64,000 bases of DNA from NCBI RefSeq assembly GCF_029360645.1, contig NZ_JARDUA010000002.1, forward strand, positions 1 to 64,000. The letters run 5' to 3'. The notes beneath the pieces are model-generated. The model made no database searches, was not told the DNA's origin, and saw only the letters and a program-made list of their open reading frames with translations. A program made the position numbers and the translations under genes. This document shows positions 17,537 through 26,520 of the stretch, one piece after another (position 1 is the first letter of the stretch; each line of letters opens with the position of its first letter). This stretch comes from Pontibacter litorisediminis. Its GTDB lineage: Bacteria > Bacteroidota > Bacteroidia > Cytophagales > Hymenobacteraceae.

Positions 17537-18096
17537 GCTTTATACCTCATCTACAGGGTAATACTTTCCTTTTTTACCCTGGTAATGTAGCAAATAGCGA
17601 TGGGACTTTTATGGCGGCGGGTAATAATTGTTGTGGGTTTCTTGGAAACAGCCATTCACTGGACTATGGCTCATTTTACACTAATTCTTGTAGTTTTGAA
17701 AAAGAGCAAACCTACCGCAAACACCAGCAGAACACTCACTGCTAACTTCAACAGACCCTTATAAGCTGCTGAAAGAACAGGCAAGCTAGTGAAGCTGTGC
17801 CTTGGCTCCTTGTCATAATCAGCATGAGTAAAGGCTGCCCTATGCTCCCTCGCTTGCTTTAAATAGAGTTGCCCAAAACACGCTTTGTAACATTATCAAT
17901 TCAGACGTATACTAAGCTGTTCATTCATTTATCTAGTAGCTTGACTTACTAACAGGTTTAACACTGCTTTCTAATATAGCTGTTCCGACTAAGTATAATA
18001 GTTGGTTACGGAGTTTTCCCTTTTGGCCTCACCCCACTAAGCCTTTTGTAAGTATAACAGGCTATACTTATACTACAAATTCAACAACGTATTTCT
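17537..18096. other. Divergent intergenic region
   Basis: 560 bases between the divergent DUF5690 and NmrA-type genes. AT-rich, with AAGTATA/TATACTT copies at about 17993, 18049 and 18062; the last two lie within 50 bases of the next start codon. I see no gene. The promoter of the NmrA-type gene is likely in the last 80 bases but does not match the phylum consensus clearly. Confidence 0.5.
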
Positions 18097-19047
18097 ATGC
18101 TTGCGAAAAAGATCATCACAGTGCTTGGGGCAACCGGGGCTCAAGGCGGCGGGGTTGCACGGGCAATATTACAAGACAGCAACAGTGAGTTTGCGGTTCG
18201 TGCCGTTACCAGAAACTCTGACTCAGACAAAGCGAAAGAACTTGCAGCTATGGGTGCAGAAGTAGTAACAGCAGATATTGACGTTAAAGAAAGTATGAAA
18301 CGGGCACTGGACGGTGCTTATGGAGCATACTTTGTTACCTTCTTCTGGGCACATTTCACTCCTGAAAAGGAATATGAAGAGGCTAAAAGTTTGGCCGAAG
18401 CTGCTAAAGAAGCAGGGTTAGAACATGTAATTTGGTCTACGCTGGAAGATACCCGCAAATGGGTGCCGCTGGATGATGACCGGATGCCTACCCTGCAGGA
18501 AAAGTATAAAGTACCTCACTTTGATGCGAAAGGCGAAGCGGATCATTTCTTTACTGATTTGGAAGTACCTACCACTTTCCTTCGTGCTTCGTTCTATTGG
18601 GATAACTTCATCTACTTTGGGATGGGGCCTAAAAAAGGAGACGACGGAAAATATTATCTTACTTTACCGATGGGAGATAAAAAGATGGCTGGCATTGCTT
18701 CTGAAGACATAGGAAAATGTGCCTATGGCATTTTTAAACGTGGCAAAGAAATGATTGGTAAAACCGTGGGTGTGGCAGGCGATCAGCTTACTGGCCAGGA
18801 AATGGCACAAGCCATGACGAAAGCATTAGGGAAGGAGATAACTTATAACAGCATCTCGCCCGAGACTTATCGGGGGTTCGGTTTTCCTGGAGCAGACGAC
18901 CTGGGCAACATGTTTCAGTTCTACCGTGATTTCGACCAGGTCTGCAACAGTGTGCGTAACGTTAAGTTTTCAAGAGAGCTAAATCCTGAGCTGAAATCAT
19001 TCAACTCCTGGCTAGCTGAAAATGGAAAGCGAATCCCTATGGAGTAA
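18097..19047 (+). CDS. NmrA/HSCARG-type NAD(P)-binding protein
   Basis: 316 residues. The N-terminal VLGATGAQGGGVARAIL (8-24) is an NAD(P)-binding Rossmann loop of the atypical SDR NmrA type (GxxGxxG). The rest follows the family: TADIDVKESMKRALDGAYGAYFVT and GLEHVIWSTLED, with no classical YxxxK catalytic pair visible. Such proteins act as redox sensors or NAD(P)H-dependent oxidoreductases. The coding sequence is noticeably more AT-rich than its neighbours, which could indicate transfer. Confidence 0.85.
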   Translation: MLAKKIITVLGATGAQGGGVARAILQDSNSEFAVRAVTRNSDSDKAKELAAMGAEVVTADIDVKESMKRALDGAYGAYFVTFFWAHFTPEKEYEEAKSLAEAAKEAGLEHVIWSTLEDTRKWVPLDDDRMPTLQEKYKVPHFDAKGEADHFFTDLEVPTTFLRASFYWDNFIYFGMGPKKGDDGKYYLTLPMGDKKMAGIASEDIGKCAYGIFKRGKEMIGKTVGVAGDQLTGQEMAQAMTKALGKEITYNSISPETYRGFGFPGADDLGNMFQFYRDFDQVCNSVRNVKFSRELNPELKSFNSWLAENGKRIPME

Positions 19048-19321
19048 ATCGCAGTTAACCCCCATTTTTAGTCTTTCTTAAAGGTTTAAGCAGCAGGTTT
19101 TCACATGCTATGATAGAAAAGTGCTTTGTTTTCTAACTCAGGTTTAAGAATTGCTTTGTTCATTTATACAGGAAGCCACTTTCTACACTACCAATATCCA
19201 GTTTTTCGGCATAGTGCCTGAGCCTAGCAGCTCACTAAAAAGCGGGTCCCTATAAGCAGTTGTTTCCGGTCTCCCTATAGATTAGAGGGAAGCAGAGCCA
19301 ACCTTCCGTTGGCATACACAG

Positions 19322-19423
19322 CTAGTACTTCACACGTTGTGGCGCCACGCCTTCCAGGGTGAGCTTGACAGGTTGGATCCGTTCGTTTTCATCAAACCTA
19401 ATAAACTTAAAAGGACATGTATG
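19322..19423 (-). pseudogene. C-terminal remnant of a larger enzyme, possibly GH43
   Basis: On the minus strand, 33 codons bounded upstream by a stop at 19424-19426 and ending in TAG at 19322-19324 read FKFIRFDENERIQPVKLTLE and then GVAPQRVKY. It has no start codon. The pattern Asn-Glu-x-x-Ile-x-Pro-Val-Lys-x-Thr-x-Glu-Gly-Val resembles the end of GH43-type glycosidase domains. That family match is from memory and weak; the claim that it is a coding remnant rests on its protein-like sequence. Confidence 0.35.
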
Positions 19424-19466
19424 TTACGACAGCACATGGCCACAGTTTATTACAGCCATTGGGCAA

Positions 19467-20237
19467 TTACAGCTCCCTTATCCAGATATTACGAAAGCTG
19501 ATGGGCTCGCTTTTGTCCCCATGTGCCTGTAACTTGATAGGACTTGCACCATGTGCCTTATAGGTAGGCTTGCCGATGTACTGGGTAGGCCCGAGCAACT
19601 CCACATTGTTTTGCACGAGCACTCCGTTAAACAGGACCGTTACCCTTGCCGGAGACTTTAAGGAGCCATCGGCTTCAAACACCGGTGCCTTCCAGAATAC
19701 ATCATAACTCTGCCATTCACCGGGTTTCTTGGCCGGGTTTGCTAAGGGCACAAACTGTTTGTAGATGCTGCCTGCCATACCGTTCACGTAGGTCTTGTTC
19801 TGATAGGAGTCCAGCACCTGCAGCTCGTACCCCTCGTCCCCTTTCCCCGTTGATGCCAGGAAAATACCGCTATTTCCCCGCGCTTGCCCCTCCAGGTTAA
19901 TGTTCTCCGGTATGCGCCATTCAATGTGCAACTGGTAATCGGTAAAAGTCTTTTTCGTCTCAATGTTGCCGGCCTGCTTGTTCACAGTCATCACCCCATT
20001 GACAACAGTCCACCCGGCAGGCTTGGCCCTGTCCTGCGTCGCTACCCACTGATCCAGGTTTTTCCCGTCAAACAGATGGATAGCGTCTGAGGGAGCTTGC
20101 AGGTGTACCTGCCCAGGCTGCACCTCCTTGGGAACGGGTTCCCATACCTCGGTGTCTTCCGGTTTTGCTTTTTGCTGCGCCTGCGCTGCCATTAGCGTAG
20201 TGGTTAAAATTGCGGTAAAGAGTAGTTTATACTTCAT
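19467..20237 (-). CDS. DUF1080 (3-keto-disaccharide hydrolase family) secreted protein
   Basis: 256 residues with a Sec signal peptide (MKYKLLFTAILTTTLMAAQA). The body is a DUF1080 jelly-roll: IHLFDGKNLDQWV (about 52-64), WTVVNGVMTV, then DYQLHIEWRIPE and GNSGIFL, ending in SEPISFRNIWIREL. Members hydrolyse 3-keto-glycosides or bind sugars in the periplasm. It lies 56 bases downstream of the dehydrogenase small subunit, fitting a pathway where C3 oxidation of a glycoside precedes cleavage. Confidence 0.85.
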   Translation of the reverse strand: MKYKLLFTAILTTTLMAAQAQQKAKPEDTEVWEPVPKEVQPGQVHLQAPSDAIHLFDGKNLDQWVATQDRAKPAGWTVVNGVMTVNKQAGNIETKKTFTDYQLHIEWRIPENINLEGQARGNSGIFLASTGKGDEGYELQVLDSYQNKTYVNGMAGSIYKQFVPLANPAKKPGEWQSYDVFWKAPVFEADGSLKSPARVTVLFNGVLVQNNVELLGPTQYIGKPTYKAHGASPIKLQAHGDKSEPISFRNIWIREL

Positions 20238-20293
20238 ATCTGGAAAAACGATGATATATGTTTTGAATACTTTCTAATCAAGGCACTGGTCTA

Positions 20294-20962
20294 TTAAGCA
20301 AGCTCATCATACCGCACGCACTCCCGCAACTCCTTTTCCGTGTAGGCCAGGTTGTATTCTTTCAAAACCTCATCTGGCACACCTTTCCACAGGTTCGGGC
20401 GGTTTCCTTCATATCCTAAATCCTTCACTCCCATTTCAGAGGTAAAGAAGCCGGTGGCGGTCAGGTTACGCATGAGGCTAAAGAAGGCAACGCCTTTTTT
20501 CATTTCAGGTGCCGCTTTTTCCGGGTAAGCAATGGCATCCACCAGTTGCAGTTGTTGCTTTTCTTCACACTCTATAAAAGCTTTTTCAAACCGGTTCATA
20601 CTTTGTATATCGAGCCATTTCAGGCCACTGCGCATGGGTGTCTGGAACTCCGGCTTGTCTTTGACAATGAATTCTATAAATTCCGGTACACCCGCCTCGG
20701 CTGCATTCCCGCTCACTTCATCTTCCGGAATGATAATATTGGCCAGCAGGGTAATGGTAGCCATCTCATGCCCTGTGAAAAAGGTCTTGGATGTTACCTC
20801 TTTCAGGCGCGCCACCTCCTCTGACATGCGCCCGGCTTCCCCGCTAGGCTCCTTGATAACTTCGGCCACATGCTCCTCGGTTTTGGTGTCGCAGGATTCC
20901 AGGAGCATCGCCGAAGAAACAGCACCTAACACGATTGCTTTGAATGATTCTCTTCTATCCAT
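20294..20962 (-). CDS. Gluconate 2-dehydrogenase subunit 3-type protein
   Basis: 222 residues. The N-terminus DRRESFKAIVLGAVSSAMLLESC combines a Tat-like RR motif with a lipobox (LLESC), as usual for the small subunit that carries its GMC partner across the membrane. FFTGHEMATITLLANIIIPEDE (about 61-82) is the family signature, and the C-terminus ends in ELRECVRYDELA. It starts 26 bases after the stop of the GMC gene, so the two form an operon. It probably lacks catalytic residues and serves for export and assembly. Confidence 0.85.
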   Translation of the reverse strand: MDRRESFKAIVLGAVSSAMLLESCDTKTEEHVAEVIKEPSGEAGRMSEEVARLKEVTSKTFFTGHEMATITLLANIIIPEDEVSGNAAEAGVPEFIEFIVKDKPEFQTPMRSGLKWLDIQSMNRFEKAFIECEEKQQLQLVDAIAYPEKAAPEMKKGVAFFSLMRNLTATGFFTSEMGVKDLGYEGNRPNLWKGVPDEVLKEYNLAYTEKELRECVRYDELA

Positions 20963-20988
20963 TTTGATGATTTAAATCGTAAATATTC

Positions 20989-22728
20989 CTAGAGGTTTTG
21001 CTTTTTCATTTGATCCACAATGTACTCGGAAGCACGCATCGACAGGGCCATGATCGTCCAGGTAATATTTTTGTCTGCCTGCGACACAAACTGCCCCCCG
21101 TCTACACAGAAAATGTTTTTGCAGTCATGAGCCTGGCTCCACTTGTTCAGGGCTGATCGCTTGGGATCGTTGCCCATGCGCACCGTACCGGCCTCATGGA
21201 TAATCTTGCCAGGATTTTCCAACCCCCACTTGTTATGAGGCCCGTTATCGCCACCCCAGGTGATGACCGCCCCCATTTCGTGCATAATCTCCTTGAAGGT
21301 TTCGTTCATGTGCTTGGCCTGGTTAATCTCGTAGTCTGAGTGCTTTACATTGAACCGTAGGACCGGAATGCCATACTTATCCACCACATTCGGGTCTATC
21401 TCGCAGTAGTTGCTTTCAAAAGCAATGGCTTCACCACGGCCGGCCATGCCCACACCCGCCCCATACATAAACCGGTAATCATCTTTCAAGGACTTGCCAT
21501 AGCCTCCGGCCGCTTTGGTTTTGCCATGCACCTGCATTTTTCCGTTCAAATTTTCAATCCCCCAGCCAAACCCATACGCCGGTTGCTGCATGCCTCCCCA
21601 GTATTCAATATGGTACCCTCTCGGGAAATCTAGTTTCTTGTTGTCCAGCCACCAGGGTGTATAGACGTGCATGCCGCCTACGCCATCCTCATTGTAGCGC
21701 TTGCGGCCCATCAGGTGCGGCAGCACCCCGCCCATGGCAGCCCCTGTCGAGTCATGCAGGTATTTGCCAACCACATCACTCGAATTAGCCAACCCGTTCG
21801 GGTGGCGGTGCGACACTGAGTTGAGCAGCAACCGCGCACTTTCACAGGCGCTTGCCGCCAGAATAACCACTCTTCCGTCCACTTGGTAGTCGAGCATGTC
21901 CAGCGTATCTACATAAGAGACTCCCGTGGCCAACCCTTCGGAGTTGGTGATGACTTCGCGCGCCATCGCATGGGGAATCACATCCACGTTACCCGTCGCC
22001 ACGGCAGGCTTTACCAGACAGGAGGAAGAGGAGAAATCTGCGTAGGCCTTGCAACTGCGGCCACACTGCGCGCAGTAGAAGCACTGCCCGCGCTCATCGT
22101 TTATTTTTTTGGTGAGCACCGACAGGCGGGAAGGAATAACGGGAATGCCGATCCCGGTGGCTGCTTTTTTGATCATCAACTCATGCAGACGCGGTAGCGG
22201 TGGCGGCAGGAAAATGCCATCGGGCTCATCCTCCAGGCCTTCGTTTGTGCCGAACACGCCGATCAGCCTGTCTACCTTATCATAGTATGGCTTCACATCC
22301 TCGTACCCGATGGGCCAGTCCTCTCCCAGTCCATCTACACTTTTGTGCTTGAAGTCCTTTGGACCAAAGCGCAGGGAAATTCTGCCCCAGTGGTTTGTTC
22401 TACCACCCAGCATGCGGGCACGCCACCAATCCCACTCGGTTCCTTCTGCCTTGGTATACGGCTCGCCATCTATTTCCCATCCCCAGTAGCAGCCGTCAAA
22501 ATCGCCAAAGGGTCTGAACTTCGTGCTAGCCCCTCTTCGGGGTGATTCCCACGGGTTTTTTAACTGTGCCGAATCTATGGCAGGATCATACATCGGCCCG
22601 GCCTCCAGCAGGCATACTTTAAGGCCGGCATTGGCTAAAACATAGGCTGCCATGCCCCCTCCTGCGCCAGAGCCGACAATCACGGCATCATACTTTTTTA
22701 CTTCTTTTTTAACCTGAAATTCTTTCAT
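20989..22728 (-). CDS. GMC-family FAD-dependent dehydrogenase (glucoside 3-dehydrogenase type)
   Basis: 579 residues. YDAVIVGSGAGGGMAAYVL (14-32) is the FAD-binding Rossmann loop, LEAGP follows at its second strand, and GGRTNHWGRISLRF is a GMC signature. A cysteine group in FYCAQCGRSCKAY suggests an Fe-S cluster or disulfides. The C-terminus (GTVRMGNDPKRSALN, then NIFCVDGGQFVSQADKNITW) contains the conserved GMC C-terminal motif. No signal peptide of its own; it should travel with subunit 3 encoded just downstream. With DUF1080 and the isomerase/epimerase nearby, oxidation at C3 of glucosides is the likely role, electrons passing to a cytochrome or quinone. Confidence 0.85.
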   Translation of the reverse strand: MKEFQVKKEVKKYDAVIVGSGAGGGMAAYVLANAGLKVCLLEAGPMYDPAIDSAQLKNPWESPRRGASTKFRPFGDFDGCYWGWEIDGEPYTKAEGTEWDWWRARMLGGRTNHWGRISLRFGPKDFKHKSVDGLGEDWPIGYEDVKPYYDKVDRLIGVFGTNEGLEDEPDGIFLPPPLPRLHELMIKKAATGIGIPVIPSRLSVLTKKINDERGQCFYCAQCGRSCKAYADFSSSSCLVKPAVATGNVDVIPHAMAREVITNSEGLATGVSYVDTLDMLDYQVDGRVVILAASACESARLLLNSVSHRHPNGLANSSDVVGKYLHDSTGAAMGGVLPHLMGRKRYNEDGVGGMHVYTPWWLDNKKLDFPRGYHIEYWGGMQQPAYGFGWGIENLNGKMQVHGKTKAAGGYGKSLKDDYRFMYGAGVGMAGRGEAIAFESNYCEIDPNVVDKYGIPVLRFNVKHSDYEINQAKHMNETFKEIMHEMGAVITWGGDNGPHNKWGLENPGKIIHEAGTVRMGNDPKRSALNKWSQAHDCKNIFCVDGGQFVSQADKNITWTIMALSMRASEYIVDQMKKQNL

Positions 22729-22824
22729 GAGCTTTTAAACAAGGGTGATGAGAACGACCAAGACCATAGCTATTATAAGAAAACGTCCTTATCTATTGGT
22801 TTAAGAACATTGGTTTTAATATAC

Positions 22825-23778
22825 TCAACTCAGCTTGGCTCCAACGCGCTGCAGCAGGGCTTTCGTTTTCAGAATGCCTTCCTTTTCCGGCAGGCTCTCC
22901 CCTTCATACTCTATGCCGATGTAGCCGGTGTAGCCGGCGTCTTTCACAATCTGGAGCATTCTGGTATAATCGATGTCCAGGCAGTTGCCTTTCGCGTCAA
23001 AATCAAAGGCTTTGGCGCTTACGCCGGCGGCAAAAGGCATCAGGGTGGCCACGCCTTTATAGGGGTCGTACTCCTCTAGGCACTTGCCGCCCCAGAAGCC
23101 GGGGCCCTCGCGGCGGAGGCACCAGTTGGTAAAGTCTGGCAAGGAGCCGACGTAAGGCTTGTCTATCTGCCGCAGCACATCGGCCAGCCACTCGGCATCC
23201 GAAGACAGGCCGCCGTGGTTTTCGGTGACCAGCTGCAGGCCAATCTGGTGGCAGTACTCGCCCAGCCGCCCCAGTCCATCCACTACAGCGTTTTTTACCT
23301 CCTGTTTATTCCCGGAGCCAAAGGCATTCACCCGAATCATGCGACAGCCTAGAAACTTAGCGGCATCGGCCCAGCGGCTGTGCACTTCCACAGCTTTCAG
23401 GCGCTTGCTCTGGTCAGGGTCACCCAGGTCGCTTTCCTCGTCAATCATGATCATGTTGTTGAACACGCCCTGGTCCTGGCTGCGCCTTAGCAGCTGGCGC
23501 AGGTACTGCTTGTCGGTGGCTTTGTCTTTAAAGAACTGGTTCACGTACTCCACTGCATCTAGCTGGTATACTTCGCGGGCCAGCCTTGGGAAGTCCAGCG
23601 TGTCAATCTCCTTTTTGAACAGCGACTTGTGCAGCGACCACTGCGCGAGCGACAGTTTAAAGAAAAGCTTTTTGGGCGGCTGAGCGGCAAAGGCATCCGG
23701 GCCTAAAAGCGCAACTCCGGTAAGGCCGGCGGCAGTACTGCCCAGCTGCTGCAGGAACCTGCGGCGATCTATTGACAT
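22825..23778 (-). CDS. Tat-exported sugar isomerase/epimerase (AP-endonuclease-2-like TIM barrel)
   Basis: 317 residues from ATG at 23778, chosen because MSIDRRRFLQQLGSTAAGL is a clear Tat signal; the frame is open further upstream but that part is not credible. The mature protein has the xylose-isomerase-like TIM barrel pattern: LAQWSLHKSLF, DAVEYVNQFF, MIMIDEESDLGDPD, RVNAFGSGNK, VTENHGGLSSD and YIGIEYEGESLPEKEG, with the Glu/His/Asp residues that normally bind a divalent metal. Some proteins of this family act on 3-keto sugars, consistent with the dehydrogenase and DUF1080 genes that follow on the same strand after 96 bases. Confidence 0.85.
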   Translation of the reverse strand: MSIDRRRFLQQLGSTAAGLTGVALLGPDAFAAQPPKKLFFKLSLAQWSLHKSLFKKEIDTLDFPRLAREVYQLDAVEYVNQFFKDKATDKQYLRQLLRRSQDQGVFNNMIMIDEESDLGDPDQSKRLKAVEVHSRWADAAKFLGCRMIRVNAFGSGNKQEVKNAVVDGLGRLGEYCHQIGLQLVTENHGGLSSDAEWLADVLRQIDKPYVGSLPDFTNWCLRREGPGFWGGKCLEEYDPYKGVATLMPFAAGVSAKAFDFDAKGNCLDIDYTRMLQIVKDAGYTGYIGIEYEGESLPEKEGILKTKALLQRVGAKLS

Positions 23779-23926
23779 AAGTATGGTTTTATGGTGAGCG
23801 ATACAGTAGGAAACGTACTTTAAAGTACTCCAATGTACCCAAAAATGCAAGCGAATACTCTCTCTGGCAGCCTGATTTATACTTCTTCGTCGCATACGAC
23901 CTCGTAAAGACATATGTCGAGGCATT

Positions 23927-24121
23927 TTAGGAATCCATGAACTCGCGAAGGTTATAGTTATCCTCGTGCAACAGGAAGTAATAGTTCATCACGATTCGCG
24001 GCCGCTGTGTAGGCGGCTCATAACCGTTCATGCTACTGCTTATCGCTTCCTTGTCCAGACCGGTTTTTACTCCCCTGCTTGCTACATGAAAGGACTTCAG
24101 ATGCCACCGAACGCCCTTTCA
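23927..24121 (-). pseudogene. Orphan coding-like C-terminus (unidentified)
   Basis: On the minus strand a frame bounded by stops ends in TAA at 23927-23929 and reads protein-like: GYEPPTQRPRIVMNYYFLLH and then EDNYNLREFMDS. An internal ATG at 24031 would give a 34-residue peptide; upstream of it the frame continues without a start to a TGA just beyond 24121. It may be a tiny gene or the tail of a lost one. I do not recognise the family. Confidence 0.3.
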
Positions 24122-24243
24122 CAGCAGAGAATGCGTATTCGCCTTGGCCAAGGTTAACTTATTTTGTACTTTTACTGACAGCACACCTTCTGCAGCTTTC
24201 TGTTTTTGGTCTGCCACAACAGAAAGCCTAAGGCATTCTAAAA

Positions 24244-24606
24244 ATGAAACACTACCTGCTGCTGTTTGTGACCCTCACGTTACTGCTCTTCGCGCTACCG
24301 AAGAGTAGCAGTATGCGCAGCTTTACGCAGCAGGTCGAGCTAAAAAAAGGCTGTAGAATCAGTAAGCATTTTGGTAAAGGACCTTGTGCTAAAAAATGCC
24401 TGAGACATCAGACGCACTCCGGCCAGAAAGATAACGCCTCAGGTATAGCTTTGGGCTGCAGCCAGCAAGTATACGCTGTTGTAAACGAGTTGCATCCAGA
24501 GTCTCCCATTATTTTTGAAACTACGAAAGCCTTTGTGTTGCCACTCGTCCAGAAACACCTTTCTCCTGTGCTCGAGTATGACCCCGAGCCGCCCCGGCTT
24601 TCTTAA
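24244..24606 (+). CDS. Small secreted cysteine-containing protein
   Basis: 120 residues of unknown function. A signal peptide (MKHYLLLFVTLTLLLFALP) is followed by a lysine- and cysteine-rich segment with four cysteines (KGCRISKH, GPCAKKCLRHQ, LGCSQQVYAVV). The C-terminus is Pro-rich and ends in EYDPEPPRLS. The pattern suggests disulfides or metal binding in the periplasm. It precedes the DoxX-DsrE and TlpA-like genes on the same strand (142-base gap), so a thiol/sulfur-related role is possible (inference). Confidence 0.6.
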   Translation: MKHYLLLFVTLTLLLFALPKSSSMRSFTQQVELKKGCRISKHFGKGPCAKKCLRHQTHSGQKDNASGIALGCSQQVYAVVNELHPESPIIFETTKAFVLPLVQKHLSPVLEYDPEPPRLS

Positions 24607-24748
24607 AATCAACTTTAACACGACAGGTAACAGCTTGGCTGAACCCAGTTTCTGTTGGCCATGTCATACCTGACTCCCTCCTACAGGCGAGTAGTGACAG
24701 GTATGCCCCGTATTTACCTATCAAGTTATTTTAAGAAAGTTTAACAAA

Positions 24749-25633
24749 ATGGGAATTACCCCTAAACAAAAGATATCCTTCCTTGCGCTGCGCGGCCTGG
24801 GTAGCCTGATTTTTGTTACAGCAGGCCTTAACCACGTGTTGCATACAGCCGGTGCGGCCGCCAGATTAGAGAAGGCGCCGTTCGCACAGCTCGCTACTTG
24901 GATAGCGCCAGCCGAAACGCTCATTCAACTTTCAGGCGTTGGCCTGCTTTTAGGCGGCATCATGCTGCTGGTTGGCTTCAAGACAAAGCTGGCTTCTGCC
25001 GGATTGCTGGCCATCCTCATACCCATTACACTGACAGTACAGGTAGGGAGCGAAGACTATGGGCCTTTGTTTAAGAATGTTGCGCTACTTGGTTTGCTCA
25101 TCTTCTTTGTGTTAAATGGCGCCACACACTATAGCATAGACCAAGTACTGGAGCAGAAAAAGAGAACAAGGTTAGCCCTATTACGCAAAGGCAACTATGC
25201 AGCCGTTTTGGCTTTCGGCCTACTAGTATTGCTTGGCTCCTGCGCCACGCCAACTGCTCAGCATGCAACGCATCAAGGAACTACTGTACCTGCTGCAGGC
25301 ATGAAATACGCCGTACTCATCAGCCAACCAAACCACCTGAAGGCCGCCGTAAACACAGCCGAGACGATCACAAAGGACAGCAAGTATAACCGTGGTTCTT
25401 TTGTAGTGATGGCCTGTGGAAAATCAGTAGAAGCCTTCAGAGAAGAAGGTGCAATGGCTGCAGAGATAGCAAAAGGCAGGGCTGCCGGGATTACTTATAT
25501 GTTGTGCGGCATGTCTTTAAATCAATTTAACATCGCCCCTGCTGACTTGACAGATGGGGTTGAGATCACGCCAAACGGCCTAACCTATATGTTTAACCTG
25601 AAGCAAAAAGGCTATACTACCGTGGAACTGTAG
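24749..25633 (+). CDS. DoxX-DsrE fusion membrane protein
   Basis: 294 residues with two halves. Residues 1-130 are a DoxX-like four-helix membrane domain (LGSLIFVTAGLNHVL, VGLLLGGIMLLVGFKTKL, then GLLAILIPITLTV). A further hydrophobic helix (about 148-165) ends in LLGSCATP, reminiscent of a lipobox. From about 186 the sequence becomes a DsrE/DsrF-type domain: KYAVLISQPNHLKAAVNTAETI, GSFVVMACGKSVEAF and ITYMLCGMSLNQF, with Cys residues where the family carries its persulfide-forming thiols. The domain should face the periplasm. It is followed after 50 bases by a TlpA-like thioredoxin. Confidence 0.75.
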   Translation: MGITPKQKISFLALRGLGSLIFVTAGLNHVLHTAGAAARLEKAPFAQLATWIAPAETLIQLSGVGLLLGGIMLLVGFKTKLASAGLLAILIPITLTVQVGSEDYGPLFKNVALLGLLIFFVLNGATHYSIDQVLEQKKRTRLALLRKGNYAAVLAFGLLVLLGSCATPTAQHATHQGTTVPAAGMKYAVLISQPNHLKAAVNTAETITKDSKYNRGSFVVMACGKSVEAFREEGAMAAEIAKGRAAGITYMLCGMSLNQFNIAPADLTDGVEITPNGLTYMFNLKQKGYTTVEL

Positions 25634-25683
25634 CCACGCAGTATCCTGAAAGGTCAATTATCTTCACTTCAAAAAAGAACATC

Positions 25684-26319
25684 ATGCATAAGAACAAATT
25701 TTCACTCAAAGCTATTCCTGGCTGGGCAATCATGCTGGCCACTTTTGGCATTTTATATGTAACAGGTTTGCATACCGAAGCTATTGGGCAGGTGCAGCGT
25801 CTACTGCTGGCTACAGGCATTAGGAGTGCTGAAGTACCGCAAACGCTCCAAAACCCGGATCCTGCCGCAACTGCAGGAGCGGCGGCGGCTGCAGGCTCAG
25901 AAATGGCTGGAGCCAGCTTTAAAATGGTTAATCTTCAAGGCAAGCAGGTGGCTTTTGGGAGCCTGAAAGGCAAAGTGGTGTTCCTCAACATCTGGGCAAC
26001 TTGGTGCCCGCCCTGCATTGCAGAAATGCCCAATATCCAGAAGCTCTATGAAAAAGTAGGTTCTGATAAAATCGCCTTTGTAATGCTATCTGTGGATGAG
26101 GGCGGCATGGACAAGGTGAAAAAGTTTATTGATAAAAAAGGCTATACTTTCCCGGTCTACATGCCGGCTGGCCCTTTCCCGCAGGAGTTCTACTCCAACG
26201 CCATTCCCACGACGTTCATTATCTCCCCGGATGGCAAGATTGTGGCCAAGCAGGAAGGAATGGCTGATTATGACACACCCGAAGTAGTCGAGTTCCTTCA
26301 GAAGCTGGCTATCAAATAA
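25684..26319 (+). CDS. TlpA/ResA-like membrane-anchored thioredoxin
   Basis: 211 residues. An uncleaved N-terminal anchor (AIMLATFGILYVTGL, about 15-30) and an Ala-rich linker are followed by a thioredoxin domain from about 78: FKMVNLQGKQVAFGSLKGK, then FLNIWATWCPPCIAEMP with the CPPC active site, and NAIPTTFIISPDG with the cis-proline. This is the TlpA/ResA fold that reduces periplasmic disulfides. It is the last gene before a strong terminator and probably shares a transcript with the DoxX-DsrE gene. Confidence 0.9.
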   Translation: MHKNKFSLKAIPGWAIMLATFGILYVTGLHTEAIGQVQRLLLATGIRSAEVPQTLQNPDPAATAGAAAAAGSEMAGASFKMVNLQGKQVAFGSLKGKVVFLNIWATWCPPCIAEMPNIQKLYEKVGSDKIAFVMLSVDEGGMDKVKKFIDKKGYTFPVYMPAGPFPQEFYSNAIPTTFIISPDGKIVAKQEGMADYDTPEVVEFLQKLAIK

Positions 26320-26329
26320 TAACCCCAGG

Positions 26330-26370
26330 CTTCACCCGTTCTGGCAGTTTCAGAACGGGTGAAGTTTTTA
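26330..26370 (+). terminator. Rho-independent terminator after the TlpA-like gene
   Basis: A perfect 14-bp stem, CTTCACCCGTTCTG (26330-26343) with CAGAACGGGTGAAG (26351-26364), is followed by a run of five T. It lies 10 bases beyond the stop codon at 26319. Confidence 0.9.
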
Positions 26371-26397
26371 ATGGCACTTCCTTCACAGATCTAAGCA

Positions 26398-26520
26398 TTA
26401 TAGATAACGGTAAATTTGATCAGCTACACCCTGGTAGTAGTCAATCATGTCGCCTTTGATGATGTGCTCCTGCGGCAAATAGAGCTTATCTGGGGTGCTG
26501 GGAGAAACCGCTCTGTTTTT
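26398..26520 (-). pseudogene. Fragment of LigD polymerase (primase-like) domain
   Basis: On the minus strand about 40 codons read TPDKLYLPQEHIIKGDMIDYY and then QGVADQIYRYL before a TAA at 26398-26400. The pattern (DK-x-[YL]-x-P-x5-KGD-x-[IL]-DYY) is the start of the polymerase domain of bacterial NHEJ ligase LigD, which normally runs on for about 250 residues. Nothing downstream or upstream restores the gene, so this is a relic of a lost ligD (possibly of a ku-ligD pair). The family call is from recognised motif pattern only. Confidence 0.55.
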
